Positions 1 through 8,330 are shown, numbered from the stretch's first letter. The stretch: DNA of 64,000 bases from Streptomyces klenkii (GCF_003626645.1 NZ_RBAM01000013.1:161941-225940), one strand, 5' to 3'. A program made the numbers and translations. Notes: generated from the letters alone by a model not told the origin.

Positions 1-551
1 CCGGCGCCGCCCATGGTGAAGGAGGGGCGGACGACGACGGGGTAGCCGCCGAGCGTCCCGACGCCCGCGAGGACCTCGTCCATGGTGTGGCAGATGACCG
101 AGCGGGCGGACTCGCCGTGGCCGATCTTGGCGCGGACGGCCTCGACGACGCCCTTGAACAGGTCGCGGTCCTCGCCCTTGTGGATCGCCTCGACGTTGGC
201 GCCGATGAGCTCCACGCCGTACTTCTCCAGCACGCCGTTCTCGTGCATGGAGATCGCGGTGTTGAGCGCGGTCTGGCCGCCGAGGGTGGGCAGGAGGGCG
301 TCGGGGCGCTCCTTGGCGATGATCTTCTCGACGAACTCGGGGGTGATCGGCTCGACGTACGTGGCGTCGGCGATCTCCGGGTCGGTCATGATCGTGGCCG
401 GGTTGGAGTTCACGAGGATGACCCGCAGGCCCTCGGACTTCAGCACGCGGCAGGCCTGGGTGCCGGAGTAGTCGAACTCCGCGGCCTGGCCGATGACGAT
501 CGGGCCGGAGCCGATGACCAGAACGGACTGGATGTCGGTGCGCTTAGGCAC
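1..551 (-). CDS. carB: Carbamoyl-phosphate synthase large subunit, N-terminal part (cut by window edge)
   Basis: Large subunit of the enzyme making carbamoyl phosphate from ammonia, bicarbonate and two ATP, feeding pyrimidine and arginine synthesis. Only the first 183 codons are present. The start VPKRTDIQSVLVIGSGP and the following IGQAAEFDYSG are the typical amino end, and the visible part stops at the ATP-grasp stretch RPSFTMGG. The start is GTG at 551-549 and overlaps the end of carA by 8 bases (GTGCCTAA), so the two subunits are translationally coupled. Identity is certain; the rest lies beyond position 1. Confidence 0.97.
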   Translation of the reverse strand, partial: MPKRTDIQSVLVIGSGPIVIGQAAEFDYSGTQACRVLKSEGLRVILVNSNPATIMTDPEIADATYVEPITPEFVEKIIAKERPDALLPTLGGQTALNTAISMHENGVLEKYGVELIGANVEAIHKGEDRDLFKGVVEAVRAKIGHGESARSVICHTMDEVLAGVGTLGGYPVVVRPSFTMGGA

Positions 552-1719
552 GCTGGCCCTCCATCGGGGAGACGCTGTGCTGATTGTTGTCTCGCATGAG
601 CTCGACAAACCGGTCGAACAGGTACGCGGCGTCGTGCGGGCCTGCGGCTGCCTCGGGGTGGTACTGGACGCTGAATGCCGGCTGGTCGAGCAGCTGGAGG
701 CCTTCCACCACGTCGTCGTTCAGACACACGTGGGAGACCTCCACCCGGCCGTACGGCGTATCGGTCGCCCGGTCGAGCGGGGCGTCGACGGCGAAGCCGT
801 GGTTGTGCGCGGTGACCTCGACCTTGCCGGTCGTACGGTCCTGCACGGGCTGGTTGATGCCGCGGTGGCCGTACTTCAGCTTGTACGTGCCGAAGCCGAG
901 CGCGCGGCCGAGGATCTGGTTGCCGAAGCAGATGCCGAACAGCGGCGTCTTGCGGGAGAGGACCTCGCGCATGACGGCGACGGGGTGGTCGGCCGTGCTC
1001 GGGTCGCCCGGGCCGTTGGAGAAGAACACGCCGTCGGGCTTGACCGCGTAGACGTCCTCGGCGGTGGCCGTGGCGGGCAGGACGTGCACCTCGATGCCGC
1101 GCTCGGCCATCCGGTGCGGGGTCATGCCCTTGATGCCCAGGTCGATCGCGGCGACGGTGAAGCGCTTCTCACCGATCGCGGGGACGACGTAGGTCTCCTT
1201 GGTGGCGACCTCGGCGGAGAGGTCGGCGCCCGTCATCTCGGGGGCCTGGCGCACCTCGGCGAGCATGGTGCCCTCGTCGGGCAGGGAGTGTCCGGAGAAG
1301 ATGCCGACGCGCATGGCGCCGCGCTCGCGCAGGTGGCGGGTGAGGGCGCGGGTGTCGATGCCGCTGATGCCGACGACGCCCTGCTTGGCCAGCTCCTCGT
1401 CCAGGGAGCGGCGCGAGCGCCAGTTGGACGGGATGCGGGCGGGGTCGCGCACCACGTAGCCGGCGACCCAGATGCGCGCGGACTCGGGGTCCTCGTCGTT
1501 GACGCCGGTGTTGCCCACGTGCGGGGCGGTCATCACGACGACCTGGCGGTGGTACGAGGGGTCGGTCAGGGTCTCCTGGTAGCCGGTCATGCCGGTGGAG
1601 AACACGGCCTCGCCGAAGGTCTCCCCCACGGCCCCGTAGGCCCGGCCGCGGAAGATCCGGCCGTCCTCCAGGACGAGTACGGCGGGGATCTTGGCAGTCC
1701 CCCTGGTGGAGGTCGTCAT
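544..1719 (-). CDS. carA: Carbamoyl-phosphate synthase small (glutaminase) subunit
   Basis: 391 residues, full length. It hydrolyses glutamine to supply ammonia to CarB. The C-terminal class I amidotransferase domain shows GPGDPS, the nucleophile in FGICFGNQ and the catalytic histidine in QYHPE. The N-terminal domain begins TAKIPAVLVLEDGRIFRGRA. I chose ATG at 1719, where ATGA overlaps the stop of the upstream membrane gene; longer reading-frame extensions run through that gene and are not real. It lies in the pyrR-pyrB-pyrC-x-carA-carB operon. Confidence 0.97.
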   Translation of the reverse strand: MTTSTRGTAKIPAVLVLEDGRIFRGRAYGAVGETFGEAVFSTGMTGYQETLTDPSYHRQVVVMTAPHVGNTGVNDEDPESARIWVAGYVVRDPARIPSNWRSRRSLDEELAKQGVVGISGIDTRALTRHLRERGAMRVGIFSGHSLPDEGTMLAEVRQAPEMTGADLSAEVATKETYVVPAIGEKRFTVAAIDLGIKGMTPHRMAERGIEVHVLPATATAEDVYAVKPDGVFFSNGPGDPSTADHPVAVMREVLSRKTPLFGICFGNQILGRALGFGTYKLKYGHRGINQPVQDRTTGKVEVTAHNHGFAVDAPLDRATDTPYGRVEVSHVCLNDDVVEGLQLLDQPAFSVQYHPEAAAGPHDAAYLFDRFVELMRDNNQHSVSPMEGQRA

Positions 1720-2297
1720 CGTGCGCCTTCCGTGTCGCTGTTCAGGTGGTGCAGGTGGGTGAGGGACTCGACCCAGGCGGCGTGCTCGGCCGCCTGGTCG
1801 GAGCGGAAACCGGAATCGATCTCCCGGTCCCCGTGCACCCAGGTGATCACCAGCAGGCCGCCCTCGGTGAGGACCTTGCCGGCGATGCCCTTGTCGAGCC
1901 GGGCGCCGCGCACCCGGTCGGCGGGGATGAAGAAGTCCTGGGCGCCCGGGCGCACGACGGTGACGCCCTGCTCCGTCAGGGTGAGCTCGGCCCGGCTGCG
2001 GGTGCCGAGGCCGCGGGCGACGATGCGGTCGAGCCACTGCCCGGCCGTGGTGGAGCCGTGGTAGCGGCCATTCATCGTCAGGGTGGGCTCGCCCTGGTCA
2101 GCGGGGGCGGTGGGCAGCTCGGGCAGGTCGCCCTGGAGCGTGCCGCGCCACTTCCAGCCCTCGCGCATCAGCCAGTAGAGCAGCGCGATGAAGAGCAGCA
2201 GCCCCACGACCCAGCCGATGCGCGCGGCCCAGTCGGTGACGTCGGCAGACTTCTGCTCGGCCGCCAGGTTGATCAGTGCAGATGGTGCTGATGTCAC
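1716..2297 (-). CDS. Membrane protein with PH-like domain in the pyr operon
   Basis: 193 residues. One hydrophobic helix is visible near residues 27-43 (IGWVVGLLLFIALLYWLM), preceded by a short external end and followed by a cytoplasmic domain containing VTVVRPGAQDFFIPADRV and LLVITWVHGD, which looks like the PH-like domain found at this operon position in actinobacteria. It starts with GTG at 2297 overlapping the pyrC stop (GTGA), and its own stop overlaps the carA start (ATGA). The tight coupling suggests co-expression with pyrimidine genes, but its biochemical role is unknown. Confidence 0.85.
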   Translation of the reverse strand: MTSAPSALINLAAEQKSADVTDWAARIGWVVGLLLFIALLYWLMREGWKWRGTLQGDLPELPTAPADQGEPTLTMNGRYHGSTTAGQWLDRIVARGLGTRSRAELTLTEQGVTVVRPGAQDFFIPADRVRGARLDKGIAGKVLTEGGLLVITWVHGDREIDSGFRSDQAAEHAAWVESLTHLHHLNSDTEGAR

Positions 2298-3580
2298 GCG
2301 AGTTTCCCGTCCACGACCGTAGCCCGGCCCCGCAGGAAGGTGTGGGTGACGCGACCCGGCAGCTCGCGGCCCTCGTAGGGGGTGTTGCGGCTGCGGGAGG
2401 CGAAGCCCGCGGGGTCCACGACACCACGGTAAGCGGAATCGACCAGGGTGAGGTTGGCGGGCTCACCGGCGGCGATCGGGCGGCCGTGGCCTTCGAGGCT
2501 GCCGATGCGGGCGGGCTTGACGGACATGCGCTCGGCGACGCCGGCCCAGTCCAGCAGCCCGGTCTCGACCATCGTCTGCTGGACGACGGACAGCGCGGTC
2601 TCCAGGCCCACCATGCCCATGGCGGCCGCGGCCCACTCGCAGTCCTTGTCCTCGTGCGGGTGCGGGGCGTGGTCGGTGGCGACGATGTCGATCGTGCCGT
2701 CGGCCAGGGCCTCGCGCAGCGCCAGGACGTCGCGCTCGGTGCGCAGCGGCGGGTTCACCTTGTAGACCGGGTTGTACGAGCGGACGAGCTCGTCGGTCAG
2801 GAGCAGGTGGTGCGGGGTGACCTCGGCGGTGACGTCGATGCCGCGGGACTTGGCCCAGCGGACGATCTCGACGGAGCCGGCCGTGGACAGGTGGCAGATG
2901 TGCACCCGGGAGCCGACGTGCTCGGCGAGGAGGACGTCGCGGGCGATGATCGACTCCTCGGCGACGGAGGGCCAGCCGCCCAGGCCGAGCTCGGCGGAGA
3001 CGATGCCCTCGTTCATCTGGGCGCCCTCGGTGAGCCGGGGCTCCTGGGCGTGCTGCGCGACGACGCCGCCGAAGGCCTTCACGTACTCCAGGGCGCGGCG
3101 CATGATCACGGCGTCGTCGACGCACTTGCCGTCGTCGGAGAAGACGGTGACGCCGGCGGCGGAGTCGTGCATGGCGCCGAGCTCGGAGAGCTGCTTGCCC
3201 TCCAGGCCGACGGTGACGGCGCCGATCGGCTGCACGTCGCAGTAGCCGGACTCCTTGCCCAGGCGCCAGACCTGCTCGACGACGCCGGCGGTGTCGGCGA
3301 CGGGGAAGGTGTTGGCCATGGCGAAGACGGCGGTGAAGCCGCCGCTCGCGGCGGCCCGGGTGCCGGTCAGGACGGTCTCGGAGTCCTCGCGGCCGGGCTC
3401 GCGCAGGTGGGTGTGGAGGTCGACCAGGCCGGGCAGCAGGATCTTGCCGTCGGCCTCGACGACGGTGGCGCCCTCGGCGGACAGGCCGTTCCCCACCTCG
3501 GCGATGGTCTCGCCGTCGATCAGGACGTCCTGCGGCTCACCGCCGAGGACCTTCGCACCGCGGATCAGGATCTTGGACAT
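2294..3580 (-). CDS. pyrC: Dihydroorotase
   Basis: 428 residues. Zinc amidohydrolase closing carbamoyl aspartate to dihydroorotate. The metal-binding signature DLHTHLREPG follows the family start, and the second motif ATDHAPH lies near residue 300, with KVNPPLR between them. ATG at 3580 overlaps the pyrB stop by one base (TAATG). Type I length and motifs fit the class found in Gram-positive bacteria. Confidence 0.97.
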   Translation of the reverse strand: MSKILIRGAKVLGGEPQDVLIDGETIAEVGNGLSAEGATVVEADGKILLPGLVDLHTHLREPGREDSETVLTGTRAAASGGFTAVFAMANTFPVADTAGVVEQVWRLGKESGYCDVQPIGAVTVGLEGKQLSELGAMHDSAAGVTVFSDDGKCVDDAVIMRRALEYVKAFGGVVAQHAQEPRLTEGAQMNEGIVSAELGLGGWPSVAEESIIARDVLLAEHVGSRVHICHLSTAGSVEIVRWAKSRGIDVTAEVTPHHLLLTDELVRSYNPVYKVNPPLRTERDVLALREALADGTIDIVATDHAPHPHEDKDCEWAAAAMGMVGLETALSVVQQTMVETGLLDWAGVAERMSVKPARIGSLEGHGRPIAAGEPANLTLVDSAYRGVVDPAGFASRSRNTPYEGRELPGRVTHTFLRGRATVVDGKLA

Positions 3581-4581
3581 TACTTGTTCTCCTCGGTGCG
3601 GGCGTTGTTCGTGGTGGCGGCGCTCGTGGTGACGGCGGGCTCGGATCCGCCGAGCAGCAGGTAGAGGACGGCCATGCGCGTGCTGACGCCGTTGGCGACC
3701 TGCTCGACGGCCGTGCAGCGGTCGGAGTCGGCGACCTCGGCGGTGATCTCCATGCCGCGGTTCATCGGGCCGGGGTGCATCACGACGGCGTGCTCGGGCA
3801 TCTTCGCCATGCGGTCGCCGTCCAGGCCGTAGCGGCGCGAGTACTCGCGCTCGGTCGGGAAGAACGCGGCGTTCATGCGCTCGCGCTGCACGCGCAGCAT
3901 CATCACGGCGTCGGACTTCGGGAGCACGGCGTCGAGGTCGTAGGAGACCTCGCAGGGCCAGCTCCCGACGCCGACGGGCACCAGCGTGGGCGGGGCGACG
4001 AGGGTGACCTCGGCGCCGAGGGTGGTCAGCAGGTGGACGTTGGAGCGGGCCACGCGGCTGTGCAGCACGTCGCCGACGATCGTGATGCGGCGCCCGGAGA
4101 GGTCCTGGCCGATCCCGGCGTCCCGGCCGACCAGGCGGCGGCGCATGGTGAAGGCGTCCAGCAGGGCCTGGGTGGGGTGCTCGTGGGTGCCGTCGCCGGC
4201 GTTGACGACGGCCCCGTCGATCCAGCCGGAGTTCGCCAGCCGGTAGGGGGCGCCGGAGGCGTGGTGGCGGATGACGACGGCGTCCGCGCCCATGGCCTCC
4301 AGGGTCAGCGCGGTGTCCTTCAGCGACTCGCCCTTGGAGACCGAGGAGCCCTTGGCGGAGAAGTTGATGACGTCGGCGGACAGGCGCTTGGCGGCGGCCT
4401 CGAAGGAGATACGGGTGCGCGTCGAGTCCTCGAAGAAGAGGTTGACGACGGTGCGGCCGCGCAGGGTGGGCAGTTTCTTGATCGGCCGGTCCGCGACCCG
4501 GGCCATCTCCTCGGCGGTGTCGAGGATCAGGACGGCGTCGTCGCGGGTGAGGTCGGCGGCCGAGATGAGGTGGCGCTTCAT
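3580..4581 (-). CDS. pyrB: Aspartate carbamoyltransferase catalytic subunit
   Basis: 333 residues. Condenses carbamoyl phosphate with aspartate. The carbamoyl phosphate site FFEDSTRTRISFE is near residue 50, HPTQALLD near 135 and HPGPMNRG near 270. No regulatory pyrI gene is nearby, as usual in Gram-positive bacteria. A 95-base gap separates it from pyrR upstream, while the downstream side is coupled to pyrC. The last 20 residues are Ala/Thr/Asn-rich and not part of the fold. Confidence 0.97.
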   Translation of the reverse strand: MKRHLISAADLTRDDAVLILDTAEEMARVADRPIKKLPTLRGRTVVNLFFEDSTRTRISFEAAAKRLSADVINFSAKGSSVSKGESLKDTALTLEAMGADAVVIRHHASGAPYRLANSGWIDGAVVNAGDGTHEHPTQALLDAFTMRRRLVGRDAGIGQDLSGRRITIVGDVLHSRVARSNVHLLTTLGAEVTLVAPPTLVPVGVGSWPCEVSYDLDAVLPKSDAVMMLRVQRERMNAAFFPTEREYSRRYGLDGDRMAKMPEHAVVMHPGPMNRGMEITAEVADSDRCTAVEQVANGVSTRMAVLYLLLGGSEPAVTTSAATTNNARTEENK

Positions 4582-4676
4582 CCGGTTCTCCGTGGGTTAA
4601 GGAGGTGTGCGAAGGCGGGGGCCGGGCATGCGGCGGCACGGTCCCGGGCAGCTCGCCGGGTCCGCGGAGGAGGGTG

Positions 4677-5246
4677 CTACTGCCCGTCGGCCGGGGCGGT
4701 CGTGCCCGCGCCGAGGAGCACGCTGTCGCGGCCGTCCTCCTCGGTGAGGTGGACCTTGACCGTCTCCCGCAGCGACGTCGGGAGGTTCTTGCCGACGTAG
4801 TCGGCACGGATGGGGAGTTCGCGGTGACCGCGGTCGACGAGGACCGCGAGCTGGACGGCACGGGGCCGACCGAGGTCGTTCATCGCGTCGAGCGCGGCGC
4901 GGATCGTGCGGCCGGAGAAGAGCACGTCGTCGACGAGGATCACGAGCCTGCCGTCGATGCCCTCGCCGGGGATCTCCGTGCGGGCGAGCGCACGCGCCGG
5001 GCGGAGCCGCAGGTCGTCGCGGTACATGGTGATGTCGAGGGAGCCGACCGGGGTCTTGCCTCCGGTGATCTCCTCGAGCTTGGCGGCCAGCCGGCGGGCG
5101 AGGAAGACGCCGCGGGTGGGGATGCCGAGGAGCACGACATCGTCCGCGCCCTTGGCGCGCTCGACGATCTCGTGAGCGATACGGGTGAGAACCCGGGCGA
5201 TGTCCGGTGCTTCGAGCACGGGACGCGCGCTGGGAATGGCGTCCAT
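4677..5246 (-). CDS. pyrR: Pyrimidine operon regulator / uracil phosphoribosyltransferase
   Basis: 189 residues, first gene of the pyrimidine operon. PyrR binds pyr mRNA when UMP is high and also has uracil phosphoribosyltransferase activity. The PRPP-binding loop LVILVDDVLFSGRTIRAA is clear. I start at ATG 5246 (MDAIPSARPVLEAPD) because a strong AAGGAGG sits 8 bases upstream; the longer in-frame extension to 5345 would translate the leader RNA. The leader carries a PyrR-binding motif overlapping that ribosome site, so the gene is probably autoregulated at translation. Confidence 0.95.
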   Translation of the reverse strand: MDAIPSARPVLEAPDIARVLTRIAHEIVERAKGADDVVLLGIPTRGVFLARRLAAKLEEITGGKTPVGSLDITMYRDDLRLRPARALARTEIPGEGIDGRLVILVDDVLFSGRTIRAALDAMNDLGRPRAVQLAVLVDRGHRELPIRADYVGKNLPTSLRETVKVHLTEEDGRDSVLLGAGTTAPADGQ

Positions 5247-5255
5247 AGAAACGGA

Positions 5256-5288
5256 CCTCCTTCTCCGCCTCACGGGACGGACTTTAAA
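5256..5288 (-). promoter_or_regulatory. PyrR-binding leader RNA motif overlapping the pyrR ribosome-binding site
   Basis: Read on the minus strand, this stretch contains TTTAAAG, GTCC, CGTGAGGCGG and GAAGGAGG in order. It closely follows the conserved PyrR-binding loop of Gram-positive pyr leaders (UUUAA, then GUCC..GAGGC, then GAAGG). The final GGAGG is the pyrR Shine-Dalgarno, 9 bases before the ATG. Inference: UMP-bound PyrR would block ribosome access directly, as reported for Mycobacterium, and not through a terminator switch. Confidence 0.7.
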
Positions 5289-5376
5289 GGACGTCGGAAT
5301 TACTCCCTCACCGTACCAGGCCCGGCGCCGGGCGCTCACCGTCACCCCTCCTGGAGGACGGTATGGACCATTCGGC

Positions 5377-5406
5377 TTGACGAAGTCAGATTACGCTGCG
5401 TAACCT
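5377..5406 (+). promoter_or_regulatory. Likely bldD promoter
   Basis: TTGACG at 5377-5382 and TAACCT at 5401-5406 are separated by 18 bases, a reasonable vegetative sigma promoter. The -10 region lies inside the BldD box, consistent with autorepression. Confidence 0.45.
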
Positions 5407-5419
5407 CACAGTGAGTTAC
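5400..5419. promoter_or_regulatory. BldD operator (BldD box) upstream of bldD
   Basis: GTAACCTCACAGTGAGTTAC is an imperfect palindrome whose core CTCACAGTGAG matches the known BldD box. It overlaps the predicted -10 and lies 61 bases before the bldD start. Autorepression of bldD is known in S. coelicolor; the site seen here fits that. Confidence 0.7.
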
Positions 5420-5479
5420 CAGACACGCGGCAGTCGCAGAAGACGCCGTCGCACGTCGATACAGCGTCCGGGGAGCTTT

Positions 5480-5980
5480 ATGTCCAGCGAATACGCCAAA
5501 CAGCTCGGGGCCAAGCTCCGCGCCATCCGCACCCAGCAGGGCCTCTCCCTTCACGGCGTGGAGGAGAAGTCCCAGGGCCGCTGGAAGGCCGTCGTAGTGG
5601 GTTCGTACGAGCGCGGCGACCGTGCCGTGACCGTGCAGCGCCTGGCCGAGCTGGCCGACTTCTACGGGGTTCCCGTGCAGGAGCTGCTGCCCGGCACCAC
5701 GCCGGGCGGCGCCGCCGAGCCGCCGCCGAAGCTGGTTCTGGACCTTGAGCGCCTGGCCCACGTGCCGGCCGAGAAGGCCGGCCCGCTCCAGCGTTACGCG
5801 GCCACCATCCAGAGCCAGCGCGGTGACTACAACGGCAAGGTCCTCTCGATCCGCCAGGACGACCTGCGGACCCTTGCCGTCATCTACGACCAGTCGCCCT
5901 CGGTGCTCACCGAGCAGCTGATCAGCTGGGGCGTGCTCGACGCGGACGCGCGCCGCGCGGTCCAGCACGAGGACGCCTGA
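5480..5980 (+). CDS. bldD: Developmental master repressor BldD
   Basis: 166 residues. Dimeric DNA-binding protein that, with cyclic-di-GMP, represses sporulation genes during vegetative growth. The N-terminal Xre-type helix-turn-helix covers roughly residues 8-70. The cyclic-di-GMP signature is intact: R114-G-D116, eight residues, then R125-Q-D-D128, the same spacing and numbering as in characterised BldD. ATG 5480 follows GGGAG. It is monocistronic, divergent from pyrR and closed by a strong hairpin. Confidence 0.98.
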   Translation: MSSEYAKQLGAKLRAIRTQQGLSLHGVEEKSQGRWKAVVVGSYERGDRAVTVQRLAELADFYGVPVQELLPGTTPGGAAEPPPKLVLDLERLAHVPAEKAGPLQRYAATIQSQRGDYNGKVLSIRQDDLRTLAVIYDQSPSVLTEQLISWGVLDADARRAVQHEDA

Positions 5981-6003
5981 CAGCAGGTCCTCTTCCCCCA
6001 CAC

Positions 6004-6051
6004 AACCGCCCGGGGGCGGGAAACCTTGCGGTTTCCCGCCCCCGGGCGGTT
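6004..6051. terminator. Convergent terminator between bldD and nusB
   Basis: Perfect 22-base stem (6004-6025 with 6030-6051) around a TTGC loop. It can serve both strands. Confidence 0.85.
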
Positions 6052-6064
6052 CGCTTTCTGCGGC

Positions 6065-6499
6065 TTACTTCTCGTCGCGCCGAAGGCTCGGCTTGAGCTC
6101 CTTGAAGCGGCCGAGCAGACCGTTGACGAAGGCCGGCGAGTCGTCCGTGGAGAACTCCTTGGCGAGCTGCACCGCCTCGTCGATCGCCACCGCGTCCGGA
6201 GTGCCGTCCTCCCAGATCAGCTCGTAGGCACCGAGCCGCACGATGTTCCGGTCCACGACCGGCATCCGGTCCAGGTCCCAGTCGACCGCGTAGGTGGAGA
6301 TCAGCTCGTCGATCCGGGACACGTGCTGCGCGTACCCCTCGACCAGCTCCATCGTGTACTCGTTCACCGGCGGCTGGCGGTCGTCGGACCGCGAGTGCCG
6401 GATCCAGTCCGCGAGCACGTTCTGCACGGTGATGCCGCGCTGGTCGGCCTCGAAGAGGATCTGGAAGGCGCGCTTACGGGCCTTGCTGCGGGCAGCCAC
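6065..6499 (-). CDS. nusB: Transcription antitermination factor NusB
   Basis: 144 residues. Binds boxA RNA with S10 (NusE) during rRNA antitermination. MAARSKARKRAFQILFEADQ is the typical all-helical N-terminus; later LVEGYAQH and VAIDEAVQLAKEFSTDDSPAFVNGLLGRF match the family core. GTG start at 6499. Only two bases separate it from the efp stop, so efp-nusB is one transcript ending at the 6004-6051 hairpin. Confidence 0.97.
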   Translation of the reverse strand: MAARSKARKRAFQILFEADQRGITVQNVLADWIRHSRSDDRQPPVNEYTMELVEGYAQHVSRIDELISTYAVDWDLDRMPVVDRNIVRLGAYELIWEDGTPDAVAIDEAVQLAKEFSTDDSPAFVNGLLGRFKELKPSLRRDEK

Positions 6500-6501
6500 G
6501 G

Positions 6502-7068
6502 TTAGCTGTTCACCCGGCCGAGGTAATCGCCGGTGCGCGTGTCGACCTTGATCTTCTCACCGGTGGTGATGAAGAGCGGGACCTGGATCTCGTAGCCGGT
6601 CTCCAGGGTGGCGGGCTTGGAGCCACCGGTGGAGCGGTCGCCCTGGACACCCGGCTCGGTGTGCTCGATGACGAGCTCGACGGCGGCCGGCAGCTCGACG
6701 TAGAGCACCTCGCCCTCGTGCGCGGCCACGGTGGCCGTGAAGCCCTCGAGGAGGAAGTTGGCGGCGTCGCCGACGGTCTTGCGGTCGACCATCAGCTGGT
6801 CGTACGTCTGCATGTCCATGAAGACGAAGTACTCGCCGTCCATGTAGGAGAACTGCATGTCGCGGCGGTCGACGGTGGCCGTCTCGACCTTCACGCCGGC
6901 GTTGAAGGTCTTGTCGACGACCTTGCCGGAGAGCACGTTCTTCAGCTTCGTACGGACGAAGGCGGGGCCCTTGCCGGGCTTGACGTGCTGGAACTCGACG
7001 ACGGACCAGAGCTGGCCCCCGTCGAGCTTGAGCACCATGCCGTTCTTGAGGTCGTTCGTGGATGCCAC
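6502..7068 (-). CDS. efp: Translation elongation factor P
   Basis: 188 residues, three beta-barrel domains. Rescues ribosomes stalled on polyproline. The loop KPGKGPAF (lysine near residue 32) enters the peptidyl-transferase centre; no E. coli-type modification genes are seen nearby. The ending EKIKVDTRTGDYLGRVN is the family signature. GTG start at 7068. Several neighbours are proline-rich (relA N-terminus, P-loop protein at 8331), plausible EF-P clients. Confidence 0.97.
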   Translation of the reverse strand: MASTNDLKNGMVLKLDGGQLWSVVEFQHVKPGKGPAFVRTKLKNVLSGKVVDKTFNAGVKVETATVDRRDMQFSYMDGEYFVFMDMQTYDQLMVDRKTVGDAANFLLEGFTATVAAHEGEVLYVELPAAVELVIEHTEPGVQGDRSTGGSKPATLETGYEIQVPLFITTGEKIKVDTRTGDYLGRVNS

Positions 7069-7118
7069 GGTTGCGGTATCTCCTGGACTGGTGGAACCAG
7101 AAAGTGCGGTGCGCCCCG

Positions 7119-8228
7119 CTAGAGCGCGAGCAGCTCTTTGGTCGTGATGGTGAGTAGCTCGGGTCCGCCGTCCGCCTCGGGGCGGACGACGAGCGTGTCA
7201 TCGATCCGGACTCCGCCGCGGCCCGGGAGGTGAACCCCCGGATCTACGGTGACCGGCACGCAAGCGTCCAGTTTACCCATTGCCGAAGGTGTCAGCCGAG
7301 GGTCCTCGTCGTTTTCGAGTCCCACGCCGTGTCCGACGCCCGGCCCGACCCGCTCGCCGTGCCCCGCGGCCTCCAGCACCAGGCGCGCCGCGCGGTCCAC
7401 TTCCCGGTACGGAGTGCCCGGCGCGAGCGCCTCCCGGCCGGCCCGCTGGGCTGCGAACACCTGGTCGTAGAGCTCGATCTGCCAGTCCGCCGGGCTGGTC
7501 CCGATCACGAACGTCCGGCCGATCTCGCTGCGGTAGCCGCGGTAGTCGGCGCCCACGCACACGCTGAGGAAATCGCCCTCCTCCACCCGGCGGTCGCCCG
7601 GCAGGTGCCCGGCCAGCCCCGAGTTCGGGCCCGTGCCCACCGAGGTGGGGAAGGCCGGGCCCGTCGCGCCGTGGTCGACCAGCCGGCGCTCCAGCTCCAG
7701 GGCCAGGTGCCGCTCGGTGCGCCCGACCAGGATCGACTCCAGGAGCTCCCCCAGGGCCTGGTCGGCGATCTCCGCGGCGATCCGCAGGGAGGAGATCTCC
7801 TCATCGTCCTTGACGAGCCGCTGCTGTTCCACGGCCGGGCCGAGGTCGGTCAGGCGCAGCCGGGGCGCGACGGACCGCAGGGCGCGGTGGCGGGAGACCG
7901 TCAGGTGGTGCTCCTCCACGGCGAGCGAGCTCCTGCCCGCGGCCGCGGCATGCTCGGCGGCGGCGACGGCCGGGTCGCCGTCCGCCTCGGCCAGCACGAC
8001 GACCTGGAGATCCTCCGCGGCCCGGGGGCCGGAGGCCTCGCCCCCGCAGGGGTCGCAGGGGCACAGCAGGACGTCCCGGCCGGGGCACACGAGCAGCACC
8101 GCCCCGGCCGGTGCGGTGCCGGCCAGATAGCGGACGTTGGCGTTCCCGGAGACCAGGGCGGCCTCGCTCCCGGCCGCGTGGCAGCGCTCGCGCAGCCGGT
8201 CGCGGCGCGCCGCGTACACCTCGGACAT
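7119..8228 (-). CDS. M24 (aminopeptidase P / prolidase-like) family protein with altered metal ligands
   Basis: 369 residues. N-terminal creatinase-like domain (1-140) and C-terminal pita-bread M24 fold (about 145-369). Such proteins normally need two metals held by Asp, Asp, His, Glu, Glu. Here the equivalents read Cys224 (SVCVGADYRGY, usually LIDAG), Glu235 (SEIGRTF, usually SDITRT), His300 (GVGHGVGLE), Asp329 (TVDPGVH, usually EPG) and Asp343 (RIDDT, usually RIEDT). Only the histidine is standard, so peptidase activity is doubtful. ATG at 8228; 50 bases upstream of efp, a conserved pairing. Confidence 0.88.
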   Translation of the reverse strand: MSEVYAARRDRLRERCHAAGSEAALVSGNANVRYLAGTAPAGAVLLVCPGRDVLLCPCDPCGGEASGPRAAEDLQVVVLAEADGDPAVAAAEHAAAAGRSSLAVEEHHLTVSRHRALRSVAPRLRLTDLGPAVEQQRLVKDDEEISSLRIAAEIADQALGELLESILVGRTERHLALELERRLVDHGATGPAFPTSVGTGPNSGLAGHLPGDRRVEEGDFLSVCVGADYRGYRSEIGRTFVIGTSPADWQIELYDQVFAAQRAGREALAPGTPYREVDRAARLVLEAAGHGERVGPGVGHGVGLENDEDPRLTPSAMGKLDACVPVTVDPGVHLPGRGGVRIDDTLVVRPEADGGPELLTITTKELLAL

Positions 8229-8330
8229 GTCTGTGAGCCTACGGCGGGGTGCCGCGGGCGGCCGTCCCAGCGCGTCCGACCGGGCACCGGCTCCCGGAAC
8301 CCGGCCGGAGGGGGCGGCCGGGGAGGGCGG

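Noticed and set aside
544..2037. Extended carA start at 2037
   Set aside because: The extra 106 codons overlap the membrane-protein gene; ATG 1719 gives the standard CarA amino end and an ATGA junction.
493..2064. Long plus-strand frames opposite carA and similar frames opposite pyrC, secD, hisS and thrS
   Set aside because: Each mirrors a well-supported gene and lacks ribosome site, domain or normal composition.
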